Shown: piece by piece, positions 1-10,942 of the stretch
How the letters are laid out: every line of letters begins with the position of its first letter
Position numbering within the stretch: position 1 is the first letter of the stretch
NCBI GenBank assembly: GCA_020161475.1
Contig: JAIUNQ010000013.1
Location: forward strand, 1 to 36,001
DNA from: Pseudomonadota bacterium
Lineage (GTDB): Bacteria; Pseudomonadota; Alphaproteobacteria; Rhizobiales; Beijerinckiaceae
Direction of reading: 5' to 3'
Length of the DNA stretch: 36,001 bases
Position numbers and translations under genes: made by a program
The notes under the pieces: generated by a model
What the model saw: the letters and a program-made list of their open reading frames with translations, nothing else
Told to the model about the DNA's origin: nothing
Database searches by the model: none

Positions 1-483
1 CGCCCGGCAGCGATAGTGCGCCTTGCAGGGCGTTGAGCCGAACTGGCTCACTTTTTCGGTGTCGGGCGATCCGCAACGCGGGCACGGCACGCTCATGTTG
101 CTGCCCCGCAAAAGGGCAGCCGCTTTCGTGTGACCAGTGGCACCGGTCCCGTCGATGGGCGGGGCGATGCCATATTGGCGAAGCTTTTCGCGGCCCTCGG
201 CGCTGATCCAATCGGTGGTCCAGGGCGGGGAGATGCGCCGCTCGATGCGGAACTTCTCCAGCCCCTGCGCGCGCAGCGCCTGCTCCACATCCAGCGAGAT
301 CACGCTGGTGGCGGGGCACCCCGAATAGGTCGGCGTGAGCACCACCACCACCTCATCGCCCTCCATCACCACATCCCGGATGATGCCGAGTTCGGTGAGG
401 GAGATGACCGGAATTTCCGGGTCCGGCACGGCGGAAAGCCAGTGCCAGACCTCAGCGAGCGTCGGCAGTGCCTGCGTGCCCAT
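1..483 (-). CDS. paaD: PaaD, phenylacetyl-CoA epoxidase Fe-S maturation protein (3' end cut by window)
   Basis: The reading frame opens at ATG 483 and is still open at base 1, so the last codons are missing. The N-terminal part is a MIP18/DUF59 domain with the segments VPDPEIPVISLTELGIIR and TPTYSGCPAT, which carries the conserved Cys. Near the window edge comes a zinc-ribbon-like tail with CPRCGSPDTE and CKAHYRC. This domain order is typical of PaaD. In the family, PaaD is thought to help assemble or insert the metal or Fe-S centre of the PaaABCE epoxidase. It follows paaC after a 3-base gap, so the two are co-translated or nearly so. The reductase gene paaE would be expected just beyond base 1 but cannot be seen. 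Confidence 0.93.
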   Translation of the reverse strand, partial: MGTQALPTLAEVWHWLSAVPDPEIPVISLTELGIIRDVVMEGDEVVVVLTPTYSGCPATSVISLDVEQALRAQGLEKFRIERRISPPWTTDWISAEGREKLRQYGIAPPIDGTGATGHTKAAALLRGSNMSVPCPRCGSPDTEKVSQFGSTPCKAHYRCRA

Positions 484-486
484 GGC

Positions 487-1266
487 TCACCAGGTGCAGC
501 CGGGATAAGCGCGCTGGAGGAACTGCATCTGCGCCAGCAAATGGCCCAGATATTCCGAATGCACGCCCTTCTTGCCGCCCTTGTGGGCATAGGTGGAGGC
601 CGGGATCTTCAGCGTGGCGTCCTGAAGCACCGCGCTCATCTCCGCAAGCCAAGGCGCGCGCAGATCCGCCGGGTTGGGCGCAATGCCCGCCGCCGCGATG
701 GCTTCATCCACGGCATCGGGGATGAAAAGTTCGCCGGTATAGCCCCACAGCTCATCGAGCGCGGCCTGCATGCGCTTGCGGCTCTCATCAGTGCCATCCC
801 CGAGGCGGATAACCAGATCAGCCGAGCGCTCAAGGTGATAGGCCACTTCCTTCTTTGCTTTCGCCGCAATTTCCGCGACGCGCGCATCGGAGGAGCCCTC
901 CAGCTTGCCGAGCAACTGGAAGTGATAGGCATCGAACAGGAACTGGCGCATCAGCGTCATGCCGAAATCGCCGTTCGGGCGCTCGGTGATCAGCGCGTTG
1001 CGGAAATCGACAGCATCGCGCAGGAAAGCGAGCTTGTCGGCATCGCGCCCCTTGCCCTCGATTTCACCCGCAAGGCCCAGCCACATCTGGGTCTGGCCGA
1101 TCAGGTCGAGCGCGGTGTTGGCGAGCGCGATATCCTCTTCCAGCACCGGGGAATGGCCGCACCACTCCGAGACGCGGTGGCCGAGGATGAGCGTGGAATC
1201 GCCCATGCGCAGCAGGAATTCAACCATGGCCTCCTGCGAGACCTGAGGGTTTGCCGAGGCGCTCAT
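487..1266 (-). CDS. paaC: PaaC, structural subunit of phenylacetyl-CoA 1,2-epoxidase
   Basis: A 259-residue protein of the usual PaaC length. Recognisable parts are the segment near residue 30 (LGHRVSEWCGHSPVLEEDIA), MRQFLFDAYHFQLL and KKEVAYHLERSADLVIRLGD. PaaC is a ferritin-fold protein that lacks a working di-iron centre. It pairs with catalytic PaaA in the epoxidase that converts phenylacetyl-CoA to ring-1,2-epoxyphenylacetyl-CoA in the cytoplasm. The start codon overlaps the stop of paaB by one base (TAATG), and paaD follows after 3 bases. This is the paaABCD order of complete paa operons. Identification is by family resemblance; the substrate could be a related aryl-CoA. Confidence 0.95.
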   Translation of the reverse strand: MSASANPQVSQEAMVEFLLRMGDSTLILGHRVSEWCGHSPVLEEDIALANTALDLIGQTQMWLGLAGEIEGKGRDADKLAFLRDAVDFRNALITERPNGDFGMTLMRQFLFDAYHFQLLGKLEGSSDARVAEIAAKAKKEVAYHLERSADLVIRLGDGTDESRKRMQAALDELWGYTGELFIPDAVDEAIAAAGIAPNPADLRAPWLAEMSAVLQDATLKIPASTYAHKGGKKGVHSEYLGHLLAQMQFLQRAYPGCTW

Positions 1267-1550
1267 TACATGTGCCCCACTTCTTCCGGGATGTCGAAGA
1301 AGGTCGGGTGACGATACACCTTCGAGTTCGACGGCTCGAACAGCGGGCCCTTGTCGGAGGGGCTGGAGGCTGTGATGTCGTTCGACTTCACCACCCAGAT
1401 GCTCACGCCCTCGTTGCGGCGGGTGTAAACGTCACGCGCGTGCTTGATCGCCAGCTCGGCGTCGGGCGCATGAAGCGAGCCGACATGACGATGGTTCAGG
1501 CCGTGCTGGCCACGGATAAACACTTCCCACAGGGGCCACTCATTTGACAT
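1266..1550 (-). CDS. paaB: PaaB, phenylacetyl-CoA epoxidase subunit
   Basis: A 94-residue protein opening MSNEWPLWEVFIRGQHGL and continuing with HVGSLHAPDAELAIKHARDV, both hallmarks of PaaB. The small PaaB subunit bridges PaaA-PaaC heterodimers and is needed for the epoxidase complex. A GAGGGAG ribosome-binding sequence lies about 8 bases before the ATG. The gene is separated from paaA by about 170 bases that contain two palindromes, an interruption not usual in compact paa operons. It is translationally coupled to paaC through a one-base overlap. Confidence 0.95.
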   Translation of the reverse strand: MSNEWPLWEVFIRGQHGLNHRHVGSLHAPDAELAIKHARDVYTRRNEGVSIWVVKSNDITASSPSDKGPLFEPSNSKVYRHPTFFDIPEEVGHM

Positions 1551-1578
1551 CGCTTCGCTCCCTCAAAATTTTTTCAGT

Positions 1579-1596
1579 GTCCCGCTGAAGCGGGAC
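1579..1596. repeat. Inverted repeat in the paaA-paaB gap
   Basis: GTCCCGC and GCGGGAC face each other around a 4-base loop. On the transcribed (minus) strand the hairpin is followed by an A-rich stretch and not by a T tract, so a rho-independent terminator is unlikely. It sits 29 bases before the paaB start and could tune paaB translation or mRNA stability. Confidence 0.55.
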
Positions 1597-1688
1597 GGTC
1601 CCTCGCATAAGCTCGGCGCCGCAGTCGCGGCTAACTCAGGCCACGGCCTTCGTCGGGTACCTAGCGGCGAGGTGTGCAGTTAAATGTC

Positions 1689-1710
1689 ATCCCCGGCGAA
1701 GACCGGGGAT
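1689..1710. repeat. REP-like palindrome ATCCCCGG-N6-CCGGGGAT just after paaA
   Basis: A perfect 8-base inverted repeat with a 6-base loop (CGAAGA), flanked by gtc on the left and ccag on the right. Elements of the form GTCATCCCCGG...CCGGGGATCCAG are common dispersed intergenic repeats in Alphaproteobacteria. It lies 10 bases after the paaA stop and may act as a stem-loop limiting read-through into paaBCD or protecting the paaA mRNA end. Confidence 0.6.
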
Positions 1711-1719
1711 CCAGCCTTG

Positions 1720-2724
1720 TTATTCCGCCGCGATCTTCGCAGCCGCGCGGCGCGCGGCAGCCTTTTCGGCATGGGCGTTGAGGCCATCGCGGAACCAGCG
1801 GCCGTCTTCCCACGCCTTCACGCGGGCACCGAGGCGCTCCTTGTTGCAGGGACCATTGCCGTTGATGACCTCGAAGAACTCGTCCCAGTCCGGCTCGGAG
1901 AAGTCGTAGCCGCCCTTCTCCTCGTTCCACTTCAGGTTCTCATCCGGAATGGTCAGGCCGAGGTACTTGGCCTGCGGAACCGTCTGGTCCACGAACTTCT
2001 GGCGCAGCTCGTCGTTGGTGTTGATCTTGATCTTCCACGCCATCGACTGGGCGGAGTGCACCGAGTCGGCATCGGAGGGGCCGAACATCATCAGCGAGGG
2101 ATACCAGAAGCGGTTGAGCGCATCCTGCGCCATGCGCTTCTGCTCCGGCGAACCGGCCGCCATCTTCATCATGATGTCGTAGCCCTGACGCTGGTGGAAG
2201 CTCTCCTCCTTGCAGATGCGGATCATGGCGCGCGAATACGGGCCATAGGAGGTCTTCTGAAGCTGGACCTGGTTCATGATGGCCGCGCCATCCACCAGCC
2301 AGCCCACCGCGCCGATATCGGCCCAGTTGAGCGTGGGGTAATTGAAGATGGAGGAATACTTCATCTTGCCCGAATGGAGCAGCGCGAGCAGCTCATCACG
2401 GCTCACGCCCAGCGTCTCGGCGGCGCAATAGAGATAGAGGCCGTGGCCTGCCTCATCCTGCACCTTGGCGAGCAGAATGGCCTTGCGCTCCAGCGTGGGG
2501 GCACGGGTGATCCAGTTGCCTTCCGGCAGCTGGCCGACAATCTCGGAATGGGCGTGCTGGCCGATCTGGCGGATGAGCGTCTTGCGATAGGCCTCCGGCA
2601 TCCATTCCTTCGGCTCGATCTTCTCACCGCGATCGACACGCTCCTGAAAGGCGCGTTCATGCGCGGACATTTCATCAAGGCTGCGAACGCGATCGGCGTC
2701 GGTCTTCACCATCTGTGCATACAT
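1720..2724 (-). CDS. paaA: PaaA, catalytic di-iron subunit of phenylacetyl-CoA 1,2-epoxidase
   Basis: A 334-residue protein close to the normal PaaA length. It carries the two ferritin-like iron-binding signatures, [20 protein letters not shown] near residue 100 and [16 protein letters not shown] further on, each with an ExxH-type motif (DEAGH, EESFH). The N-terminus ([20 protein letters not shown]) and the [18 protein letters not shown] tail are also typical. In the cytoplasm PaaA epoxidises the ring of phenylacetyl-CoA using O2 and electrons from PaaE. The ATG has a GGGAGG ribosome site. The thiolase gene ends 18 bases upstream, so thiolase and paaA probably share a transcript. Confidence 0.96.
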   Translation of the reverse strand: MYAQMVKTDADRVRSLDEMSAHERAFQERVDRGEKIEPKEWMPEAYRKTLIRQIGQHAHSEIVGQLPEGNWITRAPTLERKAILLAKVQDEAGHGLYLYCAAETLGVSRDELLALLHSGKMKYSSIFNYPTLNWADIGAVGWLVDGAAIMNQVQLQKTSYGPYSRAMIRICKEESFHQRQGYDIMMKMAAGSPEQKRMAQDALNRFWYPSLMMFGPSDADSVHSAQSMAWKIKINTNDELRQKFVDQTVPQAKYLGLTIPDENLKWNEEKGGYDFSEPDWDEFFEVINGNGPCNKERLGARVKAWEDGRWFRDGLNAHAEKAAARRAAAKIAAE

Positions 2725-2742
2725 GTCGAACCTCCCGGAAGC

Positions 2743-3948
2743 TCAAACTCGCTCGATAATGATGGCAATGCCTTGACCCACGCCAATGCACATCGTGCAC
2801 AGGGCGTAGCGGCCTTTGCGGCGGTGCAGTTCATAGGCGGCGGTGGTGACAAGGCGCGCACCGCTCATGCCGAGCGGATGGCCCAGCGCAATCGCGCCGC
2901 CGTTGGGGTTCACATGGGGCGCATCATCGGCAAGGCCAAGCTCGCGCATCACCGCGAGCCCCTGCGCCGCAAACGCCTCATTGAGTTCGATCAGGTCCAT
3001 CTGGTCGAGGGTGAGACCCGCACGGGCGAGCACCTTGCGCACCGCCGGAACCGGACCGATGCCCATGATGCGCGGCTCGACGCCCGCTGCCGCCATGGCG
3101 ACAACGCGCGCCAGCGGCTTGAACCCCTGCGCCTTCGCCACGGCTTCCGACGCGATGACCAGCGCCGCCGCGCCATCATTCACGCCCGAGGCGTTGCCGG
3201 CGGTAACGGTGAGATCCTTGCCGTTGATGCCCGAAAGCTTGGCGAGCTGCTCCGGCTTGGTATCCGGACGCGGATGCTCATCCTGCGAGACAACAACCGG
3301 ATCACCCTTACGCTGCGGGATCGTCACGGGGATGATCTCGTCGGCGAAAACGTTCTTGGCTTGCGCTGCAGCCCAACGCTGCTGCGAGCGCAGCGCGAAG
3401 GCGTCCTGATCCTCGCGCGAGACCTTGTAATCGGCGGCGACGTTGTCCGCCGTTTCCGGCATGGAATGCGCGCCGAACTTGGCCTTGAGCGCCGGATTGG
3501 TGAAGCGCCAGCCGATGGTGGTGTCATAAACCGCATTGGTGCGCGAAAAAGCGCTGTCCGCCTTCGGCATCACGAAGGGCGCGCGCGTCATGCTTTCAAC
3601 GCCGCCCGCGATCACGAAATCGCAGTCGCCCGCCTTGATGGCGCGCGCGGCCATGCCGACCGCATCCATGCCCGAGCCGCAGAGGCGATTGACCGTGGTG
3701 CCCGGCACGCCGATCGGCATGCCCGAAAGCAGCACCGCCATGCGGCCCACGTTGCGGTTATCCTCGCCCGCCTGATTGGCGCAGCCGTAGATCAGATCAT
3801 CCACCAGCGACCAATCGACCTTGGGGTGGCGCTGCATCAGCGCGGCCAGCGGTGCCGCAGCCAGATCATCCGCGCGAACCTGCGCCAAGGCTCCACCGTA
3901 GCGGCCAATGGGCGTACGAACGGCATCACAGATCAGGGCGTCAGTCAT
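2743..3948 (-). CDS. pcaF: Acetyl-CoA acyltransferase, PcaF/PaaJ-type 3-oxoadipyl-CoA thiolase
   Basis: A 401-residue thiolase. The nucleophilic Cys90 lies in [10 protein letters not shown], the catalytic His in [12 protein letters not shown], and the second Cys in [10 protein letters not shown] at the C-terminus. Phrases such as [16 protein letters not shown] [15 protein letters not shown] and [21 protein letters not shown] are shared with PcaF and PaaJ, which cleave 3-oxoadipyl-CoA to succinyl-CoA and acetyl-CoA. PaaJ also cleaves 3-oxo-5,6-dehydrosuberyl-CoA in phenylacetate breakdown. As the first gene ahead of paaABCD it gives the lower part of that pathway. A palindromic operator-like site lies 37 bases upstream of the ATG. 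The choice between a PcaF and a PaaJ role is inference from context. Confidence 0.92.
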   Translation of the reverse strand: MTDALICDAVRTPIGRYGGALAQVRADDLAAAPLAALMQRHPKVDWSLVDDLIYGCANQAGEDNRNVGRMAVLLSGMPIGVPGTTVNRLCGSGMDAVGMAARAIKAGDCDFVIAGGVESMTRAPFVMPKADSAFSRTNAVYDTTIGWRFTNPALKAKFGAHSMPETADNVAADYKVSREDQDAFALRSQQRWAAAQAKNVFADEIIPVTIPQRKGDPVVVSQDEHPRPDTKPEQLAKLSGINGKDLTVTAGNASGVNDGAAALVIASEAVAKAQGFKPLARVVAMAAAGVEPRIMGIGPVPAVRKVLARAGLTLDQMDLIELNEAFAAQGLAVMRELGLADDAPHVNPNGGAIALGHPLGMSGARLVTTAAYELHRRKGRYALCTMCIGVGQGIAIIIERV

Positions 3949-4119
3949 AGATCCTCCGTATCCCGACTTCAGTGTCTAATTGATCGACCGGTCGGTTAGT
4001 TATTAAGCAGGTTATACCCGTCTTCGCATCCGACCTCAAGCGGGATTCTTGAAATGCAGACGAAAAACGGGCCAAAAACGCGTTGCCCGATGGTAGCAGC
4101 ACAACGCATGGCTGTCCCC
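3949..4119 (-). promoter_or_regulatory. Promoter region of the thiolase-paaABCD unit with a TetR-type operator
   Basis: This 171-base gap between the fadJ-like gene and the thiolase start holds the perfect palindrome CGACCGGTCG at 3985-3994, inside ATCGACCGGTCGGTTAG. The sequence ACCGGTCGATCAA read on the minus strand is nearly repeated at 10932 (ACCGGTCGTTCAA) in front of the transport operon. This is the form of many TetR-family operators. No clear terminator for the upstream gene is visible. Confidence 0.6.
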
Positions 4120-6171
<2,052 letters not shown>

Positions 6172-6172
6172 G

Positions 6173-6874
6173 TCAGATTCCGAGATAGGTTTCGCGAATG
6201 CGCGGGTCTTCGATCAGGGCCTTGGCCTCGCCTTCCATGGCGATGCGGCCCGTTTCCATGACGTAGCCGCGATCGGCGACTTCCAGTGCGCCGAAGGCGT
6301 TCTGCTCCACCAGCAGCACGGTGACATGCAGGCTTTTGAGCGATTTCACGACATCGAAGATCTGCGCAACGAGGATCGGGGCGAGGCCCATCGAAGGCTC
6401 ATCGAGCAGCAGGCAGGTGGGTCGCCCCATCAGCGCGCGGGCGATCGCCAGCATCTGCTGCTGACCGCCGGAAAGCCCGCCTGCCACCAGATTGCGCTTC
6501 TGCTTGAGCACCGGGAACATGACAAACGCGTCTTCCATGTCCCGCTCGACACGCTCATCGGCGAACAGAAAGGCACCCAGACGCAGGTTCTCCTCCACCG
6601 TGAGGTTGGTGAAAATCTGCCGCCCCTCCGGCGAGAGCGCGAGGCCGCGCGAGAGCCGCTTGAAGGCGGGAACGAGGGTGATCTCCTCGCCGCGGAAGGT
6701 GATCTGCCCGGCGCTGACAGGCTGCACGCCCGCAATGCACTTGAGCAGCGTGGTTTTGCCGGCACCATTCGCGCCGACCACCGTGACGATTTCACCGGAG
6801 TTCACCGTGACATCGAGGCCGTGGAGCACCTCGATGCGGCCATAGCGGGAACGAAGGCCCTCAATGCTCAGCAT
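6173..6874 (-). CDS. ABC transporter ATP-binding protein, LivF type (importer 1)
   Basis: A 233-residue ATPase of LivF length. Walker A is GANGAGKTT, the signature is LSGGQQQMLAIARAL and Walker B is LLLDEPSMGLAP, followed by LLVEQN and the H-loop equivalent region. It would drive import together with the LivG-type partner, whose gene overlaps its start by 14 bases. It belongs to the hydrophobic amino acid uptake (HAAT) family, whose members in aromatic-degrading bacteria often carry aromatic or dicarboxylic acids. The setting between a binding protein operon and a beta-oxidation enzyme supports an organic acid substrate here. Confidence 0.94.
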   Translation of the reverse strand: MLSIEGLRSRYGRIEVLHGLDVTVNSGEIVTVVGANGAGKTTLLKCIAGVQPVSAGQITFRGEEITLVPAFKRLSRGLALSPEGRQIFTNLTVEENLRLGAFLFADERVERDMEDAFVMFPVLKQKRNLVAGGLSGGQQQMLAIARALMGRPTCLLLDEPSMGLAPILVAQIFDVVKSLKSLHVTVLLVEQNAFGALEVADRGYVMETGRIAMEGEAKALIEDPRIRETYLGI

Positions 6875-7664
6875 GGCCAGCCTCCTCGCCCATGGCTTTG
6901 TCTTTGGCCTGCGCGCCGAGATAGGCCTCGATCACGCGCGGATCGCGGCTCACCACAGCGGGTTCGCCCTCGGCGATCTTCTCGCCGTGATCGAGCACCA
7001 CGATGTGTTTGGAAATGCGCATCACCATTTTCATGTCGTGCTCCACCAGCAGGATCGCGGTGCCCGCTTTCGCGATTTCCTCGATCAGATGGTCGATTTC
7101 CTCGGTTTCCACGGCGTTGCAGCCCGCAGCCGGTTCATCGAGCAGCAGCAGGCGCGGATCGAGCGCGAGCGCACGGGCGATTTCCAGCCGCTTGAGCGAG
7201 CCGTAGGAGAGCGAACCGGCTTCACGCTCGGCCGCGCGCTCCAGCCCCACGCGTTCCAGCAGCTTGCGGGCATCGCCTTCGGCCGCACGCGCCCGGCGGC
7301 GCGCGGTGGGCCATGCGAACAGATCCGCCAGAACCGAGCCGCGCTCGCGCAGATGAAAGCCCGACATCACGTTCTCCAGCACGCTCATGGACTGGAAAAT
7401 CTGGAGGTTCTGGAAGGTGCGCGAGAGGCCGCGCCGCGCGAGAAGAAACGGCGCCATGCCGGTCACATCCTCGCCCGCCAGCGTCACCTTGCCCGCGCCG
7501 GGGGTGTAAACGCCGGAAATCATGTTGAAGAGCGTCGTCTTGCCAGCCCCGTTCGGGCCGATGATGGAGACGATTTCACCCGGATTGAGGCTGAATCCCA
7601 CATCGTTCACGGCTTTGACGCCGCCAAACTGGATGCCCAAACCCTCGACAGTCAGCAGGGTCAT
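6861..7664 (-). CDS. ABC transporter ATP-binding protein, LivG type (importer 1)
   Basis: A 267-residue ATPase. Walker A is GPNGAGKTT, the signature is the LivG-like LSYGSLKRLEIARAL, and Walker B is LLLLDEPAAGCN, followed by ILLVEHDMKMVM. The C-terminal GEPAVVSRDPRVIEAYLG is the usual LivG tail. It pairs with the LivF-type ATPase on the cytoplasmic side of the LivHM permease. Its ATG overlaps the end of the livM-type gene by 4 bases, and its own end overlaps livF by 14 bases. Confidence 0.94.
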   Translation of the reverse strand: MTLLTVEGLGIQFGGVKAVNDVGFSLNPGEIVSIIGPNGAGKTTLFNMISGVYTPGAGKVTLAGEDVTGMAPFLLARRGLSRTFQNLQIFQSMSVLENVMSGFHLRERGSVLADLFAWPTARRRARAAEGDARKLLERVGLERAAEREAGSLSYGSLKRLEIARALALDPRLLLLDEPAAGCNAVETEEIDHLIEEIAKAGTAILLVEHDMKMVMRISKHIVVLDHGEKIAEGEPAVVSRDPRVIEAYLGAQAKDKAMGEEAGHAEH

Positions 7665-8617
7665 GCGCCCCTCCCCTTGAGAAGCGAGGCGAGGCCGGGA
7701 AGAAGGCCCTGCCGGAGGAAAATCATCACCAGCATCATGATGAGGCCGAGGGTCACCTGCTCGTACTGATCGAATGAGGTGAGCGCCTGAGGCAGCAGGG
7801 TGAGGATGGCCGCCCCGAAAACGCCGCCGGCCACCGAGGCCGAGCCGCCCAGCACCGCCATGGTCACCATTTCGATGGAGTGCATGTAGCCCGCGATATC
7901 CGGCGTGATCATCCGGTTCATCAGCGCGATCAAGGAGCCCGACACCGAGGCATAGACCGCCGAGATGATGAAGGCGGTGAGCTTGGCGCTGGCGACATCA
8001 ATGCCCACGGTGCCCGCTGCCGTCTCCGAACCGTGGAGCGCCCGCAAGGCGCGGCCCGTCGCGCTGTTTTCGAGGTTGAGCGCGAGCCATGCCCCCGCCA
8101 GCAGCAGCAACGCGGTGATGGTGTACCAAAACTGGCCGTTGGTGAGGCTGAGGCCGCGCTCGGACAGCCAGCTGCGCAGGCCGAGATCCGCCACCTTCAT
8201 GCCGTCAGGACCGCCGGTGACGGCGATTTCATTGGTCAGCACCATGGAAACGAGAATGCCGAAACCAAGGCTGGCGACCGCCAGATAGTAGCCCTTGAGA
8301 CGCAGGATGGGGCGACCGACGATCCAGGCCATGACCCCCGACGCCAGCGCGCCGAAAACCACCGAGGCCGCCGGATGCAGGCCGAGGTACACCGGCGCCA
8401 GCGCGCAGGCATAGCCGCCGATGCCGGCAAAGCCCGCATGGCCCAGGCTGATCTGCCCGGCGTAACCCGTGAGGATGACCACGCCCACCACCGCCAGCGC
8501 GTTCACATAAACCAGCGAGGCGATGCGGAAGTAATAGGCCGAGGGGAAGAAGAAGGGCGCGATCAGCATGATCACCGACAGGGTGAGTAGCGTCGCCATT
8601 TTGGGGCTGATGCGCAT
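7661..8617 (-). CDS. ABC transporter permease, LivM type (importer 1)
   Basis: A 318-residue integral membrane protein. An N-terminal hydrophobic segment (TLLTLSVIMLIAPFFF) leads into further helices, and the family segments GYAGQISLGHAGFAGIGGYA and RLKGYYLAVASLGFG are present. The loop GRALRALHGSETAAGTVGID is the EAA-like contact site for the ATPases. The final helix block GLIMMLVMIFLRQGLLPGL is typical. It forms the translocation channel with the LivH-type permease encoded 2 bases upstream. Confidence 0.94.
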   Translation of the reverse strand: MRISPKMATLLTLSVIMLIAPFFFPSAYYFRIASLVYVNALAVVGVVILTGYAGQISLGHAGFAGIGGYACALAPVYLGLHPAASVVFGALASGVMAWIVGRPILRLKGYYLAVASLGFGILVSMVLTNEIAVTGGPDGMKVADLGLRSWLSERGLSLTNGQFWYTITALLLLAGAWLALNLENSATGRALRALHGSETAAGTVGIDVASAKLTAFIISAVYASVSGSLIALMNRMITPDIAGYMHSIEMVTMAVLGGSASVAGGVFGAAILTLLPQALTSFDQYEQVTLGLIMMLVMIFLRQGLLPGLASLLKGRGA

Positions 8618-8619
8618 GA

Positions 8620-9492
8620 TTACACCCGATTGACGGTTTTGGTGCCGAAGAGGCCCTGCGGTTTGACCGAGAGCAGCACCAGAATGACGATAAAGGCCAC
8701 CGCATCCTTGTAATGCGAGGAGAGATAGCCCGCGGTGAAGGATTCCAGCAGCCCCAGCAGGATGCCGCCCACGAGCGCGCCCTTGGGGTTGCCCATGCCG
8801 CCGAGCATGGCCGCGGCAAAGCCCTTGAGCGCGAGGGGCACGCCGACCTGATAGCTGGTGAGCGTGATGGGGCTGACAAGCACGCCCGCCAGCGCGCCGA
8901 TGGCGGCCGAAACGCCGAAGGACAGCGTCATCATGAAATTGGTGTTGATGCCGACGAGCTGCGCCGCGAGGCGGTTGTTCGAGGTGGCGAGCACCGCGCG
9001 CCCGGTCATGGTGCGGGTGAAGAACAGCCAGAGCGCGATGAAGACAATGATCGCGCCCGCGATGACCCAGAGGCTCTGCGGCAGGATGTTGGCCCCGAAG
9101 AGCGGGATCGGCGTATCACCCGAAAAGGACGGCAGGCGGTAAATCTGCTTGCCGAAGACGATCTGCACCACGCCCTGAATGAAGATCGAGGCGCCGATGG
9201 TGATGATGATGAGCGAGACAACCGGCGCGTTGCGCGCGGTTTCAATCGCCAGACGGTTGAAGATGATGCCGATCATCGCGGTGAGCGCGATGGCCAGCAG
9301 CGCAGCAAGCGGCAGGGGCAGCCCCGCCTGATGCGCGAACACCGTGCCCATGCCGCCGAGCATCACGAATTCGCCCTGCGCGAAGTTCACGACATCGGAG
9401 GCGTTGTAGATAATCGTGAAGCCCAGCGCGATCAGGGCATACACCGCCCCCACCGTCACGCCGGACAGCGCGAACTGCATAAAATCGGCCAT
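8620..9492 (-). CDS. ABC transporter permease, LivH type (importer 1)
   Basis: A hydrophobic protein of about 290 residues with LivH hallmarks: GVTVGAVYALIALGFTIIYN, NFAQGEFVMLGGM, and GMGNPKGALVGGILLGLLE. The start is taken at ATG 9492 because GGAGA sits 6 bases before it; ATG 9495 directly before it is equally possible and adds one Met. A longer form from 9525 would place the ribosome site inside the gene and is less likely. It is the second membrane subunit of the importer, and its gene follows the binding-protein gene after 73 bases. Confidence 0.93.
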   Translation of the reverse strand: MADFMQFALSGVTVGAVYALIALGFTIIYNASDVVNFAQGEFVMLGGMGTVFAHQAGLPLPLAALLAIALTAMIGIIFNRLAIETARNAPVVSLIIITIGASIFIQGVVQIVFGKQIYRLPSFSGDTPIPLFGANILPQSLWVIAGAIIVFIALWLFFTRTMTGRAVLATSNNRLAAQLVGINTNFMMTLSFGVSAAIGALAGVLVSPITLTSYQVGVPLALKGFAAAMLGGMGNPKGALVGGILLGLLESFTAGYLSSHYKDAVAFIVILVLLSVKPQGLFGTKTVNRV

Positions 9493-9565
9493 CATCTCTC
9501 TCCGGGGAAAGCGAAGGCGCGGCAAAACATGCCGCCGCGCCTGATTGCTCGGGCAAAGCGCCGGG

Positions 9566-10711
9566 TTACTTCACCAGCGTCCAGCCACCATTGCGGATCT
9601 CGAGCATGCGGAACGAGCTCAGATCGAGACCGATGTGGTCTTTGGCGGACATGGTGACGGTGCCGGTGGTGCCGACCAGCTTGGAGGTGCCTTCAATCGC
9701 ATCGCGCAGATCAACCGCCTTGAAGGACTTCGAACGCTTGGCCGCATCCACGAAAATCGCGAAAGCGTCGTGTGCGTAGCCGCCGAAGGTCGAAACCGGG
9801 GTCTTGGTCGCACCTTCGAAGAGCGCCTTGTACTCGGTGACGACCTTCTTCTGCGGATCATCCGCCGCGAGCAGGTCCGCCACGAGCAGCGCGGTGCCCG
9901 GAATGCGCACGCCTTCCGATTCCTTCGCGCCCGCGAGCTGGATGAAGCTGTTCGAGGCGACACCATGGCTCTGATAGAGCGGAATGGTCATCGAGAGCTG
10001 GTTGTAGTTGCGGGTGACGATGGCCGGACCCTGACCGAAGCCGGGGGTGACAATCGCCTGCACGCCTTCCTTGCCACGAATGGTGGTGAGCTGGGGCGTC
10101 ATGTCGGTGTCCTTGGGACCATAGGTCTCATCGGCCACAATCGTCATGCCCCAGGCCGGCGCCACCGCCAGACACTGCTTGCGCATGGAGGCGCCGAAAC
10201 CGTCGGTGCCCGAGAGCATGCCCACCTTGCTCAGGCCGCGCTTTTTGATGTCCTCGAAGATCTTCTCGCAAGCCATCTTGTCAGTGTGCGGGGTCTTGAA
10301 GACGAAGGGCTGCACCGGATCGATGATTTCAATCGCGCCCGCCAGCGAGATGAACGGGATCTTGTTCTCACCCGCCACCGGCATCACGGCCATGGTGGTG
10401 CCGGTGGTGGTGCCACCGATGATCGCCACGACACCATCCTCTTCCACGAGGCGGGTGGCAAAAGTGCGCGCCTTGTTGGGATCGCCGCCGTCATCATAGA
10501 GGAACAGCTTGATCTTCTCGCCCTTGATGCCGCCAGCCGCATTGATCTTCTCGACGAGCAGCTTGAGGGTTTTCGCTTCCGGATCGCCCAGAAAGGACGC
10601 CGGGCCGGTTTCGGAAATGGTGGCCCCCAGCTTGATTTCGGCGAGGGCGCTCGCGCTCAGCGCGAGGGTAGCAACACCGGCTAGCGCCAGCGTCTTAAAC
10701 GGATTGCTCAT
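9566..10711 (-). CDS. Periplasmic substrate-binding protein of importer 1 (Leu/Ile/Val-binding-protein fold)
   Basis: A 381-residue protein with a clear Sec signal peptide, whose hydrophobic core ends in ALSASALA before EIKLGATIS (cleavage near residue 24). The mature part shows the periplasmic binding protein type 1 pattern: ISETGPASFLGDPEAKTL, INAAGGIKGEKIKLFLYDD, and GGTTTGTTMAVMPVAGE. The gene starts the importer operon and has a strong AGGAGG ribosome site. The ligand cannot be told from sequence. The neighbouring CoA-pathway genes suggest an aromatic or aliphatic acid and not an amino acid. Confidence 0.94.
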   Translation of the reverse strand: MSNPFKTLALAGVATLALSASALAEIKLGATISETGPASFLGDPEAKTLKLLVEKINAAGGIKGEKIKLFLYDDGGDPNKARTFATRLVEEDGVVAIIGGTTTGTTMAVMPVAGENKIPFISLAGAIEIIDPVQPFVFKTPHTDKMACEKIFEDIKKRGLSKVGMLSGTDGFGASMRKQCLAVAPAWGMTIVADETYGPKDTDMTPQLTTIRGKEGVQAIVTPGFGQGPAIVTRNYNQLSMTIPLYQSHGVASNSFIQLAGAKESEGVRIPGTALLVADLLAADDPQKKVVTEYKALFEGATKTPVSTFGGYAHDAFAIFVDAAKRSKSFKAVDLRDAIEGTSKLVGTTGTVTMSAKDHIGLDLSSFRMLEIRNGGWTLVK

Positions 10712-10931
10712 TGTTTCCTCCTGGTCTTCAGCTTTTGATGCTGTGTTATTGGTGATCAGGTCGTGCTTCCCGGGCGTCGACTTTTCAGGCCGGGCGGGGT
10801 TCGCGGCTATCGTGCCTTGCTCTTCAGGCTCGGCTTTCCAGCGCGTGGGGCTGTGCTATCCTCCTTTTCGACCCGCTTGCGGCGCAGCACGACCCTCCCG
10901 AAGGGATGACCATCCTGCGCCCCCATAATTA

Positions 10932-10942
10932 ACCGGTCGTTC
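10932..10942. promoter_or_regulatory. Putative TetR operator ahead of importer 1
   Basis: Read on the minus strand the site is GAACGACCGGT, followed by TAATTA. It shares ACCGGTCG(A/T)TCAA with the site at 3985 and GAACGA with the sites at 11313 and 19060. It lies about 220 bases before the binding-protein start. Confidence 0.45.

Noticed and set aside
1579..1596. Rho-independent terminator between paaA and paaB
   Set aside because: The hairpin is followed by A-rich and not T-rich sequence on the transcribed strand, and paaB has no other obvious promoter.
1684..3999. A 771-codon open frame on the plus strand opposite paaA and the thiolase, and similar long frames at 4192-6261 and 5093-7195
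   Set aside because: They are antisense shadows of well-identified genes in GC-rich DNA, have Arg/His/Ala-rich low-complexity translations and no family features.
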